NCBI GenBank assembly: GCA_046756245.1 | Contig: JBHHVZ010000013.1 | Location: 1 to 43,481 of the forward strand | From: G021776435 sp046756245 | GTDB taxonomy: Bacteria; Pseudomonadota; Alphaproteobacteria; Caulobacterales; Parvularculaceae | Length of the DNA stretch: 43,481 nucleotides | Direction: 5' to 3' | In this document: positions 16,377 to 23,601 of the stretch, piece by piece | Position numbering within the stretch: the stretch's first letter is position 1 | Layout: each line of letters begins with the position of its first letter | Program-made: the position numbers and the translations under genes | The notes under the pieces: generated by a model | The model's input: the letters and a program-made list of their open reading frames with translations, nothing else | Told to the model about the DNA's origin: nothing | Databases searched by the model: none

Positions 16377-16949
16377 ATGATCGGCCGATTTTATCGCACC
16401 CAAACTGAAGCTATAGAAGCTGTCCTGAAATTCTGGTTCGAGGAAGCCGGCCCCGGTCGGTGGTTTTCAAAAAATTCCACATTCGATGAAGAAATAGCCC
16501 GGCGCTTCGGACCGCTCTATGAAGAAGCCGCCGCGGGCCGACTCGACGTCTGGCGCGCGCACGCCGACAGCGCGCTGGCGTTGATTATTATGCTCGACCA
16601 GTTTTCACGCAATCTGCTCCGCGGTCGGACTGAAGCTTTCGCCTGCGACGATAAAGCGGTCGCGCTTGCGGAAGGCGCTATCAGGCGGCGGTTCGACATG
16701 ATAACCCCAAAAAAACGGCGACCCTTTTTCTACATGCCGTTCATGCATTCAGAACAGCTCGCAGTTCAGGAGCGAAGCGTTCAGCTTTTCAAAGCGCGGC
16801 TGCCCGGTTCTTCAAATCTCCCGTTTGCGCAAGAGCATCGTGACATCATCGCGCGTTTTGGCCGTTTCCCGCATCGCAATTCCGTTCTCAGGCGCGTCAT
16901 GCGCCCAGAAGAGGCCGCCTATCTCGCCGCCGGCGGTTTCAGCTTTTAG
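16377..16949 (+). CDS. DUF924 family protein (190 aa)
   Basis: The DUF924 pattern is clear: VLKFWFEEAGPGRWFSKNSTFDEEI at the start, then FGPLYEEAAAGRLDVW, ALALIIMLDQFSRNLLRG, FFYMPFMHSEQLAVQERSV and the closing FGRFPHRNSVLRR. These are helical repeats related to tetratricopeptide-like folds; no enzymatic role is established. The start ATG directly follows the stop of the small upstream gene, so the two are likely co-transcribed. Confidence 0.9.
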   Translation: MIGRFYRTQTEAIEAVLKFWFEEAGPGRWFSKNSTFDEEIARRFGPLYEEAAAGRLDVWRAHADSALALIIMLDQFSRNLLRGRTEAFACDDKAVALAEGAIRRRFDMITPKKRRPFFYMPFMHSEQLAVQERSVQLFKARLPGSSNLPFAQEHRDIIARFGRFPHRNSVLRRVMRPEEAAYLAAGGFSF

Positions 16950-17036
16950 GCGACGCATCAAACCGACCGGACGCGATCACTGATGTGATTTCCAGACAGC
17001 CTGGAGTGCGGTAGCCTTCAGCGTCTAATCGCCCAA

Positions 17037-18146
17037 TTGGTAAAGGCGTTGAGCAAAGCGCATATCGAAAACATACAGGCGTTGAGGGGCGCGGCGGCGC
17101 TGCTCGTCTTCGCCGCCCATATCAAGGGAGCCGAACTTGATTATGGCGGCGGCGGAGAAGTATTGCCGTTCTGGCTTAATATGGGCGTGGCGGGCGTCGA
17201 TCTGTTTTTTCTTATAAGCGGTTATGTGATGGTTCACGTCGCCGCCGCAACGGATTCAGGCTGCAGATCCGGAGGACGCTTCCTGTTCAACCGCGCCGCC
17301 CGGATCTATCCACTATACTGGGCGGCGACGGCGGGCCTTCTCGGGCTTTACGCTGGAAAGAAATACGTCTTCGGCGAGATCACGCCGATACCGAATCCGA
17401 TCGCGTCAGCGTTACTCCTGCCGAGCGACGCTTTTCCGATCTTGCCAGTCGGCTGGACGCTCGTTTTCGAGATTTATTTCTATGCGGTTTTTTCCATCTT
17501 TATTTTTCTGCCGCGCTGCGCGCATCCTTTCATGATTGGCGGCTGGGCGGCGGTCGTCGCCGGCTTCGAGGCGTTGGGCTGGCGAACAGCGAACGTCTGG
17601 ACCGAAGTAGTTTTCAGTCCGCTTGTGTTCGAATTTATCGCGGGCTGCACCGTCGCCCTTCTTGTCAGGCGCGGCGCGACCCGTTTTGGCGCGCCAGTGC
17701 TGGCCGCAGGCGTCATCTGGCTCGCCGTTCTCTTTTTCGGATATGCGCGCCAGATTTATCCGGGCGGGTTCGAAGATCATCAAATGCGCGTAATGCTTTT
17801 CCTGGCGCCGTTTGCACTCATCCTTTACGGCGCAGTCGCGATCGAGAGGCGAAGCAGCGTAATCGCGCCCTGCTGGCTGAGGCGCGCCGGCGACGCCTCC
17901 TATTCACTTTACTTGCTTCACCTTCCCGTCGCTCTGGTCGTGGGGAAGTTGTTTTTGCTTGTCGCCGGCGATGGGTGGATCGACAATATCGCGCTTATCG
18001 GCCTCATAGCCGCGGCTGGGCTGGCGACGGCCTTTGTCGTCCACGCACGGGTTGAAAAGCCAAGCCTGCATTTCACAAAGCGCTTGGGCGACAGGCTGTT
18101 TTCCAAACCATCGCAAATCGCGGTCCCGCAGCACCGTGTTTGGTAA
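17037..18146 (+). CDS. Acyltransferase-3 family membrane protein (about 369 aa)
   Basis: An integral membrane acyltransferase of the OafA/ExoZ kind. The catalytic region is at the N-terminus (IENIQALRGAAALLVFAAHIKG, with the conserved R and H), then WLNMGVAGVDLFFLISGYVM and FLFNRAARIYPLYW. About ten hydrophobic helices follow. Such enzymes acetylate or succinylate surface polysaccharides or lipids; the acceptor here is unknown. The start is uncertain: only TTG codons (17037, 17049) precede the conserved region, and neither has a convincing ribosome site. It converges on gcvPB with eight bases between stop codons. Confidence 0.85.
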   Translation: MVKALSKAHIENIQALRGAAALLVFAAHIKGAELDYGGGGEVLPFWLNMGVAGVDLFFLISGYVMVHVAAATDSGCRSGGRFLFNRAARIYPLYWAATAGLLGLYAGKKYVFGEITPIPNPIASALLLPSDAFPILPVGWTLVFEIYFYAVFSIFIFLPRCAHPFMIGGWAAVVAGFEALGWRTANVWTEVVFSPLVFEFIAGCTVALLVRRGATRFGAPVLAAGVIWLAVLFFGYARQIYPGGFEDHQMRVMLFLAPFALILYGAVAIERRSSVIAPCWLRRAGDASYSLYLLHLPVALVVGKLFLLVAGDGWIDNIALIGLIAAAGLATAFVVHARVEKPSLHFTKRLGDRLFSKPSQIAVPQHRVW

Positions 18147-18154
18147 GCCCAACG

Positions 18155-19681
18155 CTATTCCGCAGCTTTCGGCGACGCCGGCGGGTTCCAGCGCAGGACC
18201 GGCTTTCTCGCCGCAGCGGTCTCATCAAGCCGGCGGCGCGGGGCGTAAACAGGCGCGGCCTTGAACGCATCCGCCTCGCCCGCCTTGGCCCGGCGCGCCA
18301 AGGACGCAAGCGCGTCGCAGAAAAGATCGAGCTCGCGCTTCGATTCCGATTCCGTCGGCTCGATCAGCATGGCCCCGTGCACGACGAGGGGGAAATACAT
18401 CGTCATCGGATGATAGCCCTCGTCGATCATCGCCTTGGCGAAATCGAGCGTCTCGACGCCCGTGTCCTTAAGGAAGCGATCGTCGAAGAGGCATTCATGC
18501 ATGCAATGGCCGTCGAAAGCCGGCGTCATTTCGGTTTTGAGCCGCGCCAGCACGTAATTGGCGTTCAAAACCGCGTCCTCGGCGGCTTGCCGCACGCCGT
18601 CGCCGCCATGGCTCAGCATGTATGAAAGCGCGCGCACGAACATGCCCATCTGGCCGTGAAAGACAGTGAGGCGCCCGCCGGCCTCGGCTTCGCCTTCGGT
18701 CTTCGCAGCACGGCGAGTTTCGACCAAATGATACGCCCCGCCGTCTTTCACGACGTATGGCACGGGCGCGAACGGCGCGAGCGCTTTAGAAAATACAGTC
18801 GGTCCCGAGCCTGGCCCGCCGCCGCCATGCGGCGTCGAGAAAGTCTTGTGCAGGTTGATGTGCATGGCGTCGACGCCGAGATCGCCGGGGCGCACCTTGC
18901 CAGCGATCGCGTTAAAATTGGCGCCGTCGCAATAGAAATACCCGCCCGCCTCGTGCACCGCATCGGCGATCGCGCGAATGTCGCGCTCGAACAGACCGCA
19001 AGTATTCGGGTTTGTCACCATGATGCCGGCGACGTCGGGCCCGAGCTTTTCCTTAAGCGCGGCGAGGTCGACCCGGCCGGTCTCGTCGGCGGGAATCGCC
19101 TCAACTTTGAAGCCGCATTGCGCCGCCGTCGCCGGATTCGTGCCGTGCGCCGATTCAGGCGCCAGCACGCGCGTGCGTTTTTCGCCTTCGCCGCGCGCCT
19201 CGATCGCCGCCTTGATCGCCATCATGCCGCAAAGCTCGCCCTGCGCGCCGGCCTTCGGCGACATCGCGACCGCCGGCATGCCGGTGAGCTCCTTCAGCCA
19301 GAAAGCGAGCGCGTCAATTAGCTCCAGCGCACCCTGCACGCTCGCTTGCGGCTGCAGCGGGTGGACGTCTGCGAAACCGGCAAGCCGCGCCATTTTTTCG
19401 TTGAGACGCGGATTGTGTTTCATCGTGCACGAGCCCAAGGGAAACGGTCCCATGTCGATGGCGAAATTTTTTTGCGAGAGGCGCACGTAATGGCGCATTG
19501 TCTCCGGTTCTGAAAGCCCCGGTAAACCAATATCCGTATTACGCTGCAGTCCGCCAAGGCGGTCTTCTTTCAACACGGGTTCGGGCAGATCGACGCCGGT
19601 CCCGGCGAAATCGCCGGTTTCGAATATCAGCGCTTCCTCGATCATGAGCGCTTTATTGCCGGTGAAAGTGGTCATCGTCAT
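18155..19681 (-). CDS. gcvPB: Glycine dehydrogenase (decarboxylating) subunit 2, P-protein C-terminal half
   Basis: Together with gcvPA it forms the PLP-dependent P-protein that decarboxylates glycine and passes the aminomethyl group to lipoyl-GcvH. The pyridoxal lysine lies in HINLHKTFSTPHGGGGPGSGP, where the glycine-rich loop follows. Other conserved parts are LGSCTMKHNPRLNEKMARL, GAQGELCGMMAI and PESAHGTNPATAA. I chose ATG 19681 because GGAGG lies six bases before it and it overlaps the gcvPA stop as ATGA; the frame stays open upstream but enters gcvPA. 508 residues, normal for the split type. Last gene of the operon. Confidence 0.97.
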   Translation of the reverse strand: MTMTTFTGNKALMIEEALIFETGDFAGTGVDLPEPVLKEDRLGGLQRNTDIGLPGLSEPETMRHYVRLSQKNFAIDMGPFPLGSCTMKHNPRLNEKMARLAGFADVHPLQPQASVQGALELIDALAFWLKELTGMPAVAMSPKAGAQGELCGMMAIKAAIEARGEGEKRTRVLAPESAHGTNPATAAQCGFKVEAIPADETGRVDLAALKEKLGPDVAGIMVTNPNTCGLFERDIRAIADAVHEAGGYFYCDGANFNAIAGKVRPGDLGVDAMHINLHKTFSTPHGGGGPGSGPTVFSKALAPFAPVPYVVKDGGAYHLVETRRAAKTEGEAEAGGRLTVFHGQMGMFVRALSYMLSHGGDGVRQAAEDAVLNANYVLARLKTEMTPAFDGHCMHECLFDDRFLKDTGVETLDFAKAMIDEGYHPMTMYFPLVVHGAMLIEPTESESKRELDLFCDALASLARRAKAGEADAFKAAPVYAPRRRLDETAAARKPVLRWNPPASPKAAE

Positions 19682-21018
19682 GACAGAACCTCCTTCAGAG
19701 ATTGCGCCAGCGCGGCGATGTCGTCGTCCGTTGCGCATTCGGTCGCGGCAACGATGAGGAGGTTGTCGGCGCCGTCATGAGGCCACAGCCGCCCGCCGGG
19801 AACGCCGGCGAGCACGCTTTTTTTCGCCAGCGCATCGACGACGTCTGAAGCGTTTTTCGGCAACCGCAGCGTGAATTCGTTGAAGAACGTCTTGTTGACG
19901 AGGTCGACGCCGTCGATTTTCCCGAGCGCCTCGGCCGTCTTGCACGCCGCCTCGTGATTGAGCGCGGCGAGCCGCCTTAGCCCCGCCTCGCCCAGAAGCG
20001 TCATATGAATGGTGAAGGCGAGCGCGCACAGGCCTGAATTGGTGCAAATGTTCGAGGTTGCCTTATCGCGGCGGATGTGCTGCTCGCGCGTCGAGAGCGT
20101 CAGCACGTAACCGCGCTTTCCTTCCGTATCCGTTGTTTCTCCGCAGAGGCGCCCCGGCATTTGCCGCACATATTTCTGACGCGTGGCGAACAGGCCAACA
20201 TAGGGCCCGCCGAAAGAAAGCGCATTGCCGATCGACTGGCCTTCGCCGACGACGATGTCGGCGCCCATTTCGCCGGGACTTTTCACGGCGCCGAAGGATA
20301 CGGCCTCCGTAACGACCGCGACGAGCAGCGCGCCTTTCGCCTGGCAGACTTCCGCGAGCGGGGCGAGGTCGCGCAGATTGCCGAAGACATCCGGCGTCTG
20401 GACGATGACGCAGGCGGTCTCGTCGTCGACCAACGCTGCGAGGTCTTCGGTTCCCTCGAGGTCGAGCGGCGCCTGAACGACGCCGTCGCCCTGCAGCCCG
20501 CAATAGGTGCGTGTCACCGCGGCGTAATGGGGATGCAGCCCGCCGGAAAGGACGACGCGTTCGCGCTTTGTCACACGGCGCGCCATCAGCGCGGCTTCGG
20601 CGCACGCCGTCGAGCCATCATACATGGAGGCGTTGGCGACCTCCATGCCGGTGAGCGCGGCGACCTGCGTCTGGAACTCGAAGAGATATTGCAGCGTGCC
20701 TTGTGCGATTTCGGGCTGGTATGGCGTGTAGGAGGTCAGAAATTCCGATCGCTGAATGATATGGTCGACGGTTGCGGGAACGTGATGCTTGTAGGCGCCG
20801 CAACCCACAAAGAACGGCCCCGCGCTGGCCGCGCGATTCTTCGCCGCCATCGCGCCCATGACGCGCTCGACCTCAAGCTCGCTTTTATGGTCGGGCAGGT
20901 CGAAGTCGGCGTTCAGCGCATCGGGCGGCACGCAGGCGAAAAGATCGTCAATCGCATTGACGCCGACGGTTTTCAGCATTGCGCGCCTGTCGGCGTCATT
21001 CAGCGGGAGGTAGCGCAT
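19678..21018 (-). CDS. gcvPA: Glycine dehydrogenase (decarboxylating) subunit 1, P-protein N-terminal half
   Basis: The 446-residue partner of gcvPB in the two-subunit P-protein. Conserved stretches are RYLPLNDADRRAML at the start, FVGCGAYKHHVPATVD, SEFLTSYTPYQPEIAQGTLQ, ANASMYDGSTACAEAALMA and the C-terminal LAGVPGGRLWP. It lacks the PLP lysine, which is in gcvPB, as expected. AAGG stands eight bases before the ATG. The gene follows the 53-aa small gene by nine bases and overlaps gcvPB by four. Confidence 0.97.
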   Translation of the reverse strand: MRYLPLNDADRRAMLKTVGVNAIDDLFACVPPDALNADFDLPDHKSELEVERVMGAMAAKNRAASAGPFFVGCGAYKHHVPATVDHIIQRSEFLTSYTPYQPEIAQGTLQYLFEFQTQVAALTGMEVANASMYDGSTACAEAALMARRVTKRERVVLSGGLHPHYAAVTRTYCGLQGDGVVQAPLDLEGTEDLAALVDDETACVIVQTPDVFGNLRDLAPLAEVCQAKGALLVAVVTEAVSFGAVKSPGEMGADIVVGEGQSIGNALSFGGPYVGLFATRQKYVRQMPGRLCGETTDTEGKRGYVLTLSTREQHIRRDKATSNICTNSGLCALAFTIHMTLLGEAGLRRLAALNHEAACKTAEALGKIDGVDLVNKTFFNEFTLRLPKNASDVVDALAKKSVLAGVPGGRLWPHDGADNLLIVAATECATDDDIAALAQSLKEVLS

Positions 21019-21027
21019 ATCCGTGCC

Positions 21028-21189
21028 TTACTCGTCTTTTTCTTTTTTCGAGAGCGCCGCCGTCATGGCGGCTCCCATCCCGGCCCCCATCCCGGCGCCG
21101 ATGGCGATGCCGAGCCCGAGATTATCGAGCGCCGCACCCAAGCTAATGCCCATTGCGACGGCGATGCCTATTTTCTTTGTCTTGTCCAT
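21028..21189 (-). CDS. 53-aa glycine-zipper membrane protein inside the gcv operon
   Basis: MDKTKKIGIAVAMG is followed by a small-residue run with repeated G-x-G and G-x-x-x-G spacings (GLGIAIGAGMGAGMGAAM) and a charged tail (SKKEKDE). Its ATG (21189-21187) overlaps the gcvH stop as TGATG, and GGAG lies about eight bases upstream; its TAA is nine bases before gcvPA. So it is placed and spaced like a true operon member between gcvH and gcvPA. It would form one membrane hairpin or an oligomer. I know no glycine cleavage component of this kind. Confidence 0.7.
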   Translation of the reverse strand: MDKTKKIGIAVAMGISLGAALDNLGLGIAIGAGMGAGMGAAMTAALSKKEKDE

Positions 21190-21557
21190 CACGAATTCTC
21201 CACAAACTTCTTGTACGCGGCTTCATCCATCAGCGCGTCGAGCTCCGCCGGCTTTGACGGCTTGATCTTGACGAACCACGCCGCGCCGGCCGGGTCTTCG
21301 TTGATTTTGGCCGGTTCGTCGACAATCGCCCGATTGACTTCGACGATCTCGCCGGAAATCGGCGCAAACACATCGGAGGCCGCCTTGACGGATTCCACGA
21401 CCGCCATTTCGTCGTTTTCGGAAAAGCTCTTTCCCGCTTCCGGCAGTTCGACGAACACCACGTCGCCGAGCTGTTCGGCGGCATGCGGCGTGATGCCGAT
21501 GACGGCGACGTCGCCGTCCATGCGCACCCATTCATGATCTTTTGTGTATTTGGTCAT
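21189..21557 (-). CDS. gcvH: Glycine cleavage system H protein
   Basis: The lipoyl carrier that shuttles the aminomethyl group between P, T and L proteins. The lipoylated lysine is in VVESVKAASDVFAPISG, and the N-terminus TKYTKDHEWVRMDGDVAVIGIT is the conserved opening. 122 residues, normal. AGGAGAAG precedes the ATG at 21557, which overlaps the gcvT stop as ATGA. Confidence 0.98.
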   Translation of the reverse strand: MTKYTKDHEWVRMDGDVAVIGITPHAAEQLGDVVFVELPEAGKSFSENDEMAVVESVKAASDVFAPISGEIVEVNRAIVDEPAKINEDPAGAAWFVKIKPSKPAELDALMDEAAYKKFVENS

Positions 21558-22717
21558 GTGCTTCTCCTGGCCCGATAATAATTGTGCGGAACGAACGGCA
21601 TGTCGACGACGCGGGCGGGCAGGGCCTTGCCGCGCACGATGAGTCGAACCTCGGTTCCCGCCGCCGCAAAAGGCACGTCTACAAGGCCCATCGCAACAGG
21701 TCCGCCGACGGTCGGCCCGAATCCGCCCGACGTCACCTTCCCGATCGTTTCGCCGGACGTCGACTGTATTTCAGCCCCCTCGCGGGCCGGCGCGCGGCCC
21801 TCCGGCAGGATTCCGACACGCAGGCGCGAAGGCCCTTCAGCGAGTTCGTGCAATATCCGTTCAGCCCCCGGAAAGCCTCTTTCTTTCCGCCGACGCTTGC
21901 CGATGGCGAAAGCGATATTGCCTTCGACAGGCGACGTTTCAGGCGTCAGATCGTGGCCATACAGGCAAAGCCCGGCTTCAAGGCGCAAGCTGTCGCGCGC
22001 GCCGAGACCGACAGGCTCGACGGCGTCATCTTCCAGCAGACGTTTGGCCAGTTTTTCCGCGTGCTTGCTTGGCGCGGAGATTTCAAATCCGTCTTCGCCG
22101 GTATAGCCGCTGCGGCTGACGATGAGATAGACGCCGTCCCAATCGTAAGACCGCATCGTCATGAATGTCTGTTCGGCGACTTCTGGGATGATTTTCTCAA
22201 GGACATTCGAAGCGGCCGGGCCTTGCAGCGCGATCAAGCTGCGGTCGGCGGCGATCTCAAGCGTCGCGCGTTCCGCGAGATTCCGCTCAAGCCGGGTGAA
22301 ATCCTGATCTTTCATCGCCGCATTGACGACAAGAAACAGCATGCCCTGAAGATCGTCTCGGGCGGGACGCGTGATCATAAAATCGTCAAGCACGCCGCCG
22401 TTTTCGTTCAGGAAGACCGAATAGCGCTGGGCGCCCTTTTTCAGGTTTCTGATTTCGCCGGGAACGAGCGTTTCAATCGTTGCGGCGATCTTCTCGTGCG
22501 CGCCGTCTTCGCCGAGTGCGGCTTCGGTCGTCTTCAAAAACGCCTGGCCCATATGCGATACGTCGAAGAGGCCGGCCTTCGCGCGCGTATGCAGATGTTC
22601 CTTGAGAACGCCGAGCGGATATTGCACCGGCATTTCATAGCCGGCGAATTCGACCATCTTCGCGCCGAGCGAAACATGGAGAGCGTGAAGGCTGGTGCGT
22701 TTCAGATCGGCTGTCAT
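21554..22717 (-). CDS. gcvT: Aminomethyltransferase (glycine cleavage T protein)
   Basis: GcvT moves the methylene group to tetrahydrofolate and releases ammonia. The N-terminus (LKRTSLHALHVSLGAKMVEFAGYEMPVQY) with the folate-site Asp region FDVSHMGQAF, plus SRSGYTGEDGFEI and GLGARDSLRLEAGLCLYGHDL, are diagnostic. The start at 22717 has GGAG seven bases upstream; an ATG at 22729 lies before that site. 387 residues. First gene of the operon, directly controlled by the glycine riboswitch. Confidence 0.97.
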   Translation of the reverse strand: MTADLKRTSLHALHVSLGAKMVEFAGYEMPVQYPLGVLKEHLHTRAKAGLFDVSHMGQAFLKTTEAALGEDGAHEKIAATIETLVPGEIRNLKKGAQRYSVFLNENGGVLDDFMITRPARDDLQGMLFLVVNAAMKDQDFTRLERNLAERATLEIAADRSLIALQGPAASNVLEKIIPEVAEQTFMTMRSYDWDGVYLIVSRSGYTGEDGFEISAPSKHAEKLAKRLLEDDAVEPVGLGARDSLRLEAGLCLYGHDLTPETSPVEGNIAFAIGKRRRKERGFPGAERILHELAEGPSRLRVGILPEGRAPAREGAEIQSTSGETIGKVTSGGFGPTVGGPVAMGLVDVPFAAAGTEVRLIVRGKALPARVVDMPFVPHNYYRARRST

Positions 22718-22742
22718 CAAAGCTCCCATGAAGCGAGCGCCG

Positions 22743-22785
22743 CTCCTTCGAGACGCCGCCCTTGCGGCGGCCCCTCAGAATGAGG
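22743..22785. repeat. Palindromic intergenic repeat in the gcvT leader
   Basis: Two nested hairpins, GCCGCC-N5-GGCGGC (22755-22771) and CCTCA-GAA-TGAGG (22773-22785), preceded by CTCCTTCGAGACG. The 'CTTCGAGACG ... CCTCAGNATGAGG' pattern recalls a repeat dispersed in many alphaproteobacterial genomes (recognised from memory, not searched). It sits between the riboswitch and the gcvT start, in the expression platform. Confidence 0.65.
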
Positions 22786-22799
22786 TCGGCGACCCCGGC

Positions 22800-22992
22800 T
22801 GTCACGGGAACCTGAGAGATTTCGCTGGCGCGCAGAGCACGACGCGCGCCGCTTACTCCTTCGGTGGGGGTTCGCTAGCGATAACGAACGCCCGCTTTCC
22901 AGCCTTTACTTTCGCGCGCGGTCCTTTTGCCTGAGAGTTTCCGGGGTGGTTGCTCCTTCGGCGCCGACGATCTCATCGTCGGTCTCTCCCGC
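22800..22992 (-). ncRNA. Tandem glycine riboswitch (gcvT leader)
   Basis: Two glycine aptamers are read on the minus strand. Aptamer 1 (about 22992-22919) has GGGAGAGACC, then GCCGAAGGAGCAACC, AAACTCTCAGGC and AAAAGGAC. Aptamer 2 (about 22905-22800) has ACCGAAGGAGTAAGC and AAATCTCTCAGGTTCC with a longer P3 hairpin between them. These are the conserved core sequences of the class. In this class glycine binding usually turns on gcv expression. Immediately downstream is gcvT, confirming the target. No obvious T-run terminator was seen, so control may be at translation initiation. Confidence 0.93.
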
Positions 22993-23029
22993 GAACGCAT
23001 ATTGCGCCTAACACCGGCGCTATAGAAAA

Positions 23030-23057
23030 ACAATAAGGACGGCCTGAGTCGTGTCAA
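23030..23057 (-). promoter_or_regulatory. Predicted promoter of the gcv operon
   Basis: TTGACA (23057-23052), a 16-base spacer and TATTGT (23035-23030) on the minus strand would start transcription near 23023, about 30 bases before aptamer 1. The -35 box overlaps the zur stop codon. A GANTC site (23046-23050) lies in the spacer. Confidence 0.55.
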
Positions 23058-23530
23058 TGATTGGCGCCGGGCTTGGCGCATTTGGCGCACAATCCTTTGA
23101 TTTCGAGCCGGGCGATATGCATATCGAAACCGGAGCGCCGGGCCGCTGGCGCTACATCCGCTTCGCCCACACCGAGCTCGATCTCCTCAACGGTGGCGCA
23201 GGATTCGCAGACAAGAAACGTTTGGACCGGATGCGGGCCGTCATGCGTGCACAGGACAAAGGCGTTCAGCCCGTCGAGCTTGTGGATCAGACCCTTCGTC
23301 TCCAGTCCGTCGAGGGCGCGGTAAATGGTCATCGGCGCGCGAACCCCTTTTTCCTTCAATTTATCGAGAATCTCATAGGCCTTCAGAGGCTCTTCGCCAA
23401 CCGCCAGCACGTCCCACACAAGCTCTTCGTTTTTGGTGAGATCGCCCGGGCGGGACTTCGATCGCCCGTCAGTCAGCATTCCGGTCTCCCCGCCTGCGCC
23501 ATCGCGGGTTTTGCTGTTTCGACTCGCCAT
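23054..23530 (-). CDS. zur: Fur-family zinc uptake regulator, Zur-like
   Basis: A Fur-superfamily repressor: an N-terminal winged helix (LTKNEELVWDVLAVGEEPLKAYEILDKL, APMTIYRALDGLETKGLIHKL) and a metal domain with two CxxC pairs (FLVCESCATVEEI and GLCAKCAKP). The layout with HDGPHPVQTFLVCESC and a late CAKC is closest to Zur rather than Fur or Irr. Two starts are possible: ATG 23530, and ATG at codon 18 (MLTDGRSK) which has a better site, GGGGAG six bases upstream. Direct repeats upstream (23570-23590) may be its own operator. It is not in the gcv operon but ends at the gcv promoter. Confidence 0.9.
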   Translation of the reverse strand: MASRNSKTRDGAGGETGMLTDGRSKSRPGDLTKNEELVWDVLAVGEEPLKAYEILDKLKEKGVRAPMTIYRALDGLETKGLIHKLDGLNAFVLCTHDGPHPVQTFLVCESCATVEEIELGVGEADVAPAARRSGFDMHIARLEIKGLCAKCAKPGANH

Positions 23531-23569
23531 CAGAACTGCGCCTTTCCCCCAAAGGTAAACCGGGGCTAA

Positions 23570-23590
23570 TGTTATATCATTGTTATATCA
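23570..23590. promoter_or_regulatory. Tandem TGTTATATCA repeats in the zur promoter, candidate Zur box
   Basis: TGTTATATCA occurs twice (23570-23579 and 23581-23590) with an 11-base period, so both lie on the same face of the helix. On the minus strand each gives TATAAC, resembling a -10 box for zur. AT-rich GTTATA half-sites are a feature of Zur operators, but those are normally inverted repeats; here they are direct. Confidence 0.5.
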
Positions 23591-23601
23591 AAATTGGGAG
23601 C

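Noticed and set aside
17037..17049. Acyltransferase gene as a broken or truncated gene because no ATG start is present
   Set aside because: The conserved N-terminal catalytic region is complete just after the TTG codons, and the frame is intact to the end. A non-ATG start is the simpler reading.
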